Of a DNA stretch of 64,000 nucleotides, positions 62,747 to 64,000 are shown in pieces. This stretch comes from Actinomadura sp. J1-007. GTDB taxonomy: Bacteria; Actinomycetota; Actinomycetes; Streptosporangiales; Streptosporangiaceae. Each line of letters begins with the position of its first letter. The stretch's first letter is position 1. The stretch covers positions 1 to 64,000 of the forward strand of contig NZ_WING01000001.1 in the NCBI RefSeq assembly GCF_009793335.1. The letters run 5' to 3'. The notes beneath the pieces were generated by a model. The model was not told where the DNA came from. It did no database searches and saw nothing but the letters and a program-made list of their open reading frames with translations. The position numbers were made by a program, and so were the translations under genes.

Positions 62747-64000
62747 GTGGGGGCGATGCGCGACCGGGAACGGGCGCTGGAGAGGTGGGAGCGCCGCGAG
62801 GAGGCCGCCCTCGGCTACGTGCCGTACGTGTCCCTCGCGTTCGCCACCGTCCTCGCGCTGCTGGTCGACCACCGCTCGGCGCCCCGCACCGCCGCCGTCG
62901 CCGGGCTCTCCGCCGCGACGGCGCTGTGGGTCTGGTGCCTGGTGACGCGGCGGCCGGGCCTGGCGCACCGGACGGCGCCCGGCGTCGCCTACTTCGCCGG
63001 GCTGCTCGCGCTGCTGGGCGGGCTGATCGCGCTGAACCCGCTGTTCGGGTTCGCGATGATCACCGGCTACGTGCACGCGTTCCGGCTGCCGCGGGGCTGG
63101 CGGTTCCCCGGCGTGATCGCCGCGGCGGGGCTCGCCTCCGCGTCCCAGCTCGGCGGGTACGGCATGATCACCGGGCGGATGGTGCCGGTCTTCCTGCTGG
63201 TCCTCACGGTCAACGCGCTGCTGGCGGGCGGTTTCACGTTCTTCGGCCGCCGCAACGACGAGGAGCGGCGCCAGCGCAAGGCCATGATCGCCGAGCTGGC
63301 GGAGACCAACGCGCGGCTCCAGGCCACGCTGGAGGAGAACGCGGGCCTGCACGCCCGGCTCCTCGCGCGGGCCCGCGAGGGCGGGGTGCACGACGAGCGG
63401 CAGCGGATGGCCGGCGAGATCCACGACACGATCGCGCAGGGCCTGGCCGGGGTCATCACCCAGCTCCAGGCCGCCCGCAACGCCCGCGACCGCGACCGCG
63501 ACTGGGAGCGGCACCTCGACCTCGCTCAGGAGATGGCGCGCGAGAGCCTGGCCGAGGCGCGCCGTTCGGTGCAGGCGCTGCGGCCCCGGCCGCTGGAGGA
63601 GGCCGGGCTCGCCGAGGCGCTCGCCGGCGTCGCCGAGCGCTGGACCGCGCTGCACCGCGTCCCGGTGGAGGTCAGCACGACCGGTACCGTACGGCCCATG
63701 CACCCCGAGGTGGAGGGGACGCTGCTGCGCACCGCGCAGGAGGCGCTCGCCAACGTCGCCAAGCACGCGCGGGCGTCCCGGGTCGCGCTGACCCTGTCGT
63801 ACATGGGCGACCTGGTCACCCTCGACGTCCGCGACGACGGCGCGGGCTTCGCGCCCGGCCGGGTGCGGCCGACCGAGACCGGCGGGTACGGGCTGACCGC
63901 GATGCGCCGCCGCGTCGCCCGCGTCGCCGGGACCCTCGACATCGAGTCCGAGCCGGGCGCCGGCACCGCGATCTGCGCGAGCGTCCCCGCGGTGCCCGCC
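62747..64000 (+). CDS. sensor histidine kinase (NarL/LiaS-type), cut by the window end
   Basis: 418 codons are visible from GTG 62747 (GGAGGA 6 nt upstream; ATG 62756 possible). Five or six transmembrane helices (about 20-150), a coiled linker (ERRQRKAMIAELAETNARLQ) and the HisKA_3 motif MAGEIHDTIAQGLAGVITQL with His at about residue 227. HATPase: TAQEALANVAKHARASRVA, VRDDGAGFAPG and GGYGLTAMRRRV. Continues beyond 64000; a LuxR-type response regulator should follow. 21 bp after the permease, so it senses the export load. Confidence 0.93.
   Translation, partial: MGAMRDRERALERWERREEAALGYVPYVSLAFATVLALLVDHRSAPRTAAVAGLSAATALWVWCLVTRRPGLAHRTAPGVAYFAGLLALLGGLIALNPLFGFAMITGYVHAFRLPRGWRFPGVIAAAGLASASQLGGYGMITGRMVPVFLLVLTVNALLAGGFTFFGRRNDEERRQRKAMIAELAETNARLQATLEENAGLHARLLARAREGGVHDERQRMAGEIHDTIAQGLAGVITQLQAARNARDRDRDWERHLDLAQEMARESLAEARRSVQALRPRPLEEAGLAEALAGVAERWTALHRVPVEVSTTGTVRPMHPEVEGTLLRTAQEALANVAKHARASRVALTLSYMGDLVTLDVRDDGAGFAPGRVRPTETGGYGLTAMRRRVARVAGTLDIESEPGAGTAICASVPAVPA

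Overview
The window is one contiguous stretch of very GC-rich DNA (third codon positions almost all G or C, many GTG starts, dense 4-bp ATGA/GTGA overlaps) from an actinomycete. Mycothiol-linked enzymes, a Scr1-type HTH/DUF397 pair, DUF6777, DUF6221 and a DUF574-type methyltransferase point to the Streptosporangiales/Streptomycetales, and my best guess is an Actinomadura-like genus. It looks like chromosomal accessory/arm DNA. I see no rRNA, tRNA, integrase, transposase, phage gene or CRISPR array.

Layout: 1-5265 is an operon of MoxR AAA ATPase, DUF5682 protein and VWA protein; the first two are frameshifted as read. 5411-8987 holds a secreted protein and a divergent Ser/Thr kinase / DUF6777 lipoprotein pair. 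9013-10415 is a zinc-type ArsR regulator with a cation diffusion facilitator. 10510-25105 is a mixed stretch: an Ag85-like hydrolase without its serine, a frameshifted lipid kinase, a DmpA peptidase/TetR/APC permease locus, small enzymes and regulators, a Baeyer-Villiger-type monooxygenase with an SDR, a DMT protein, a secreted trypsin and an epimerase. 25165-29735 has the HTH/DUF397 pair, two orphan ORFs, a GroES paralogue, an ECF sigma factor with a membrane partner, and a DUF6623-like protein.

29941-35617 contains an 11-bp minisatellite, a secreted TIM-barrel-like protein, and then the most unusual group: a metallo-beta-lactamase-fold hydrolase, a cis-prenyltransferase and, one base later, a DUF2236 (MpaB/latex-clearing-type) oxygenase fused to two EF-hands. 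35643-41492 carries cupin/LysR, a DMT transporter, small proteins and a SnoaL-type ECF sigma factor. 40824-44044 is a GntR / CaiB-type CoA-transferase / GcdH-like module, probably for glutarate. 44106-46946 has an EamA exporter, a diiron-type oxidase behind a 23-bp palindrome, a 9-unit 44-bp tandem array and a PH-domain protein. 47066-50159 holds a methyltransferase and a TetR/DHA2-MFS efflux pair. 50292-54466 is sbcDC. 54641-58979 has a split riboflavin-type reductase/deaminase, a mycothiol-dependent nitroreductase and an MFS/flavin monooxygenase operon. 59373-64000 ends with an aldehyde dehydrogenase and an ABC exporter with a NarL-type sensor kinase that runs off the edge.

A cross-cutting point: at least seven positions (five in the MoxR gene, one in the lipid kinase, one in the deaminase, possibly an eighth in the methyltransferase) are explained by loss of exactly one G or C from a short run, while the flanking protein sequence is otherwise intact. 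This looks more like consensus error than gene decay, so the broken genes here should be treated as probably intact in the organism.
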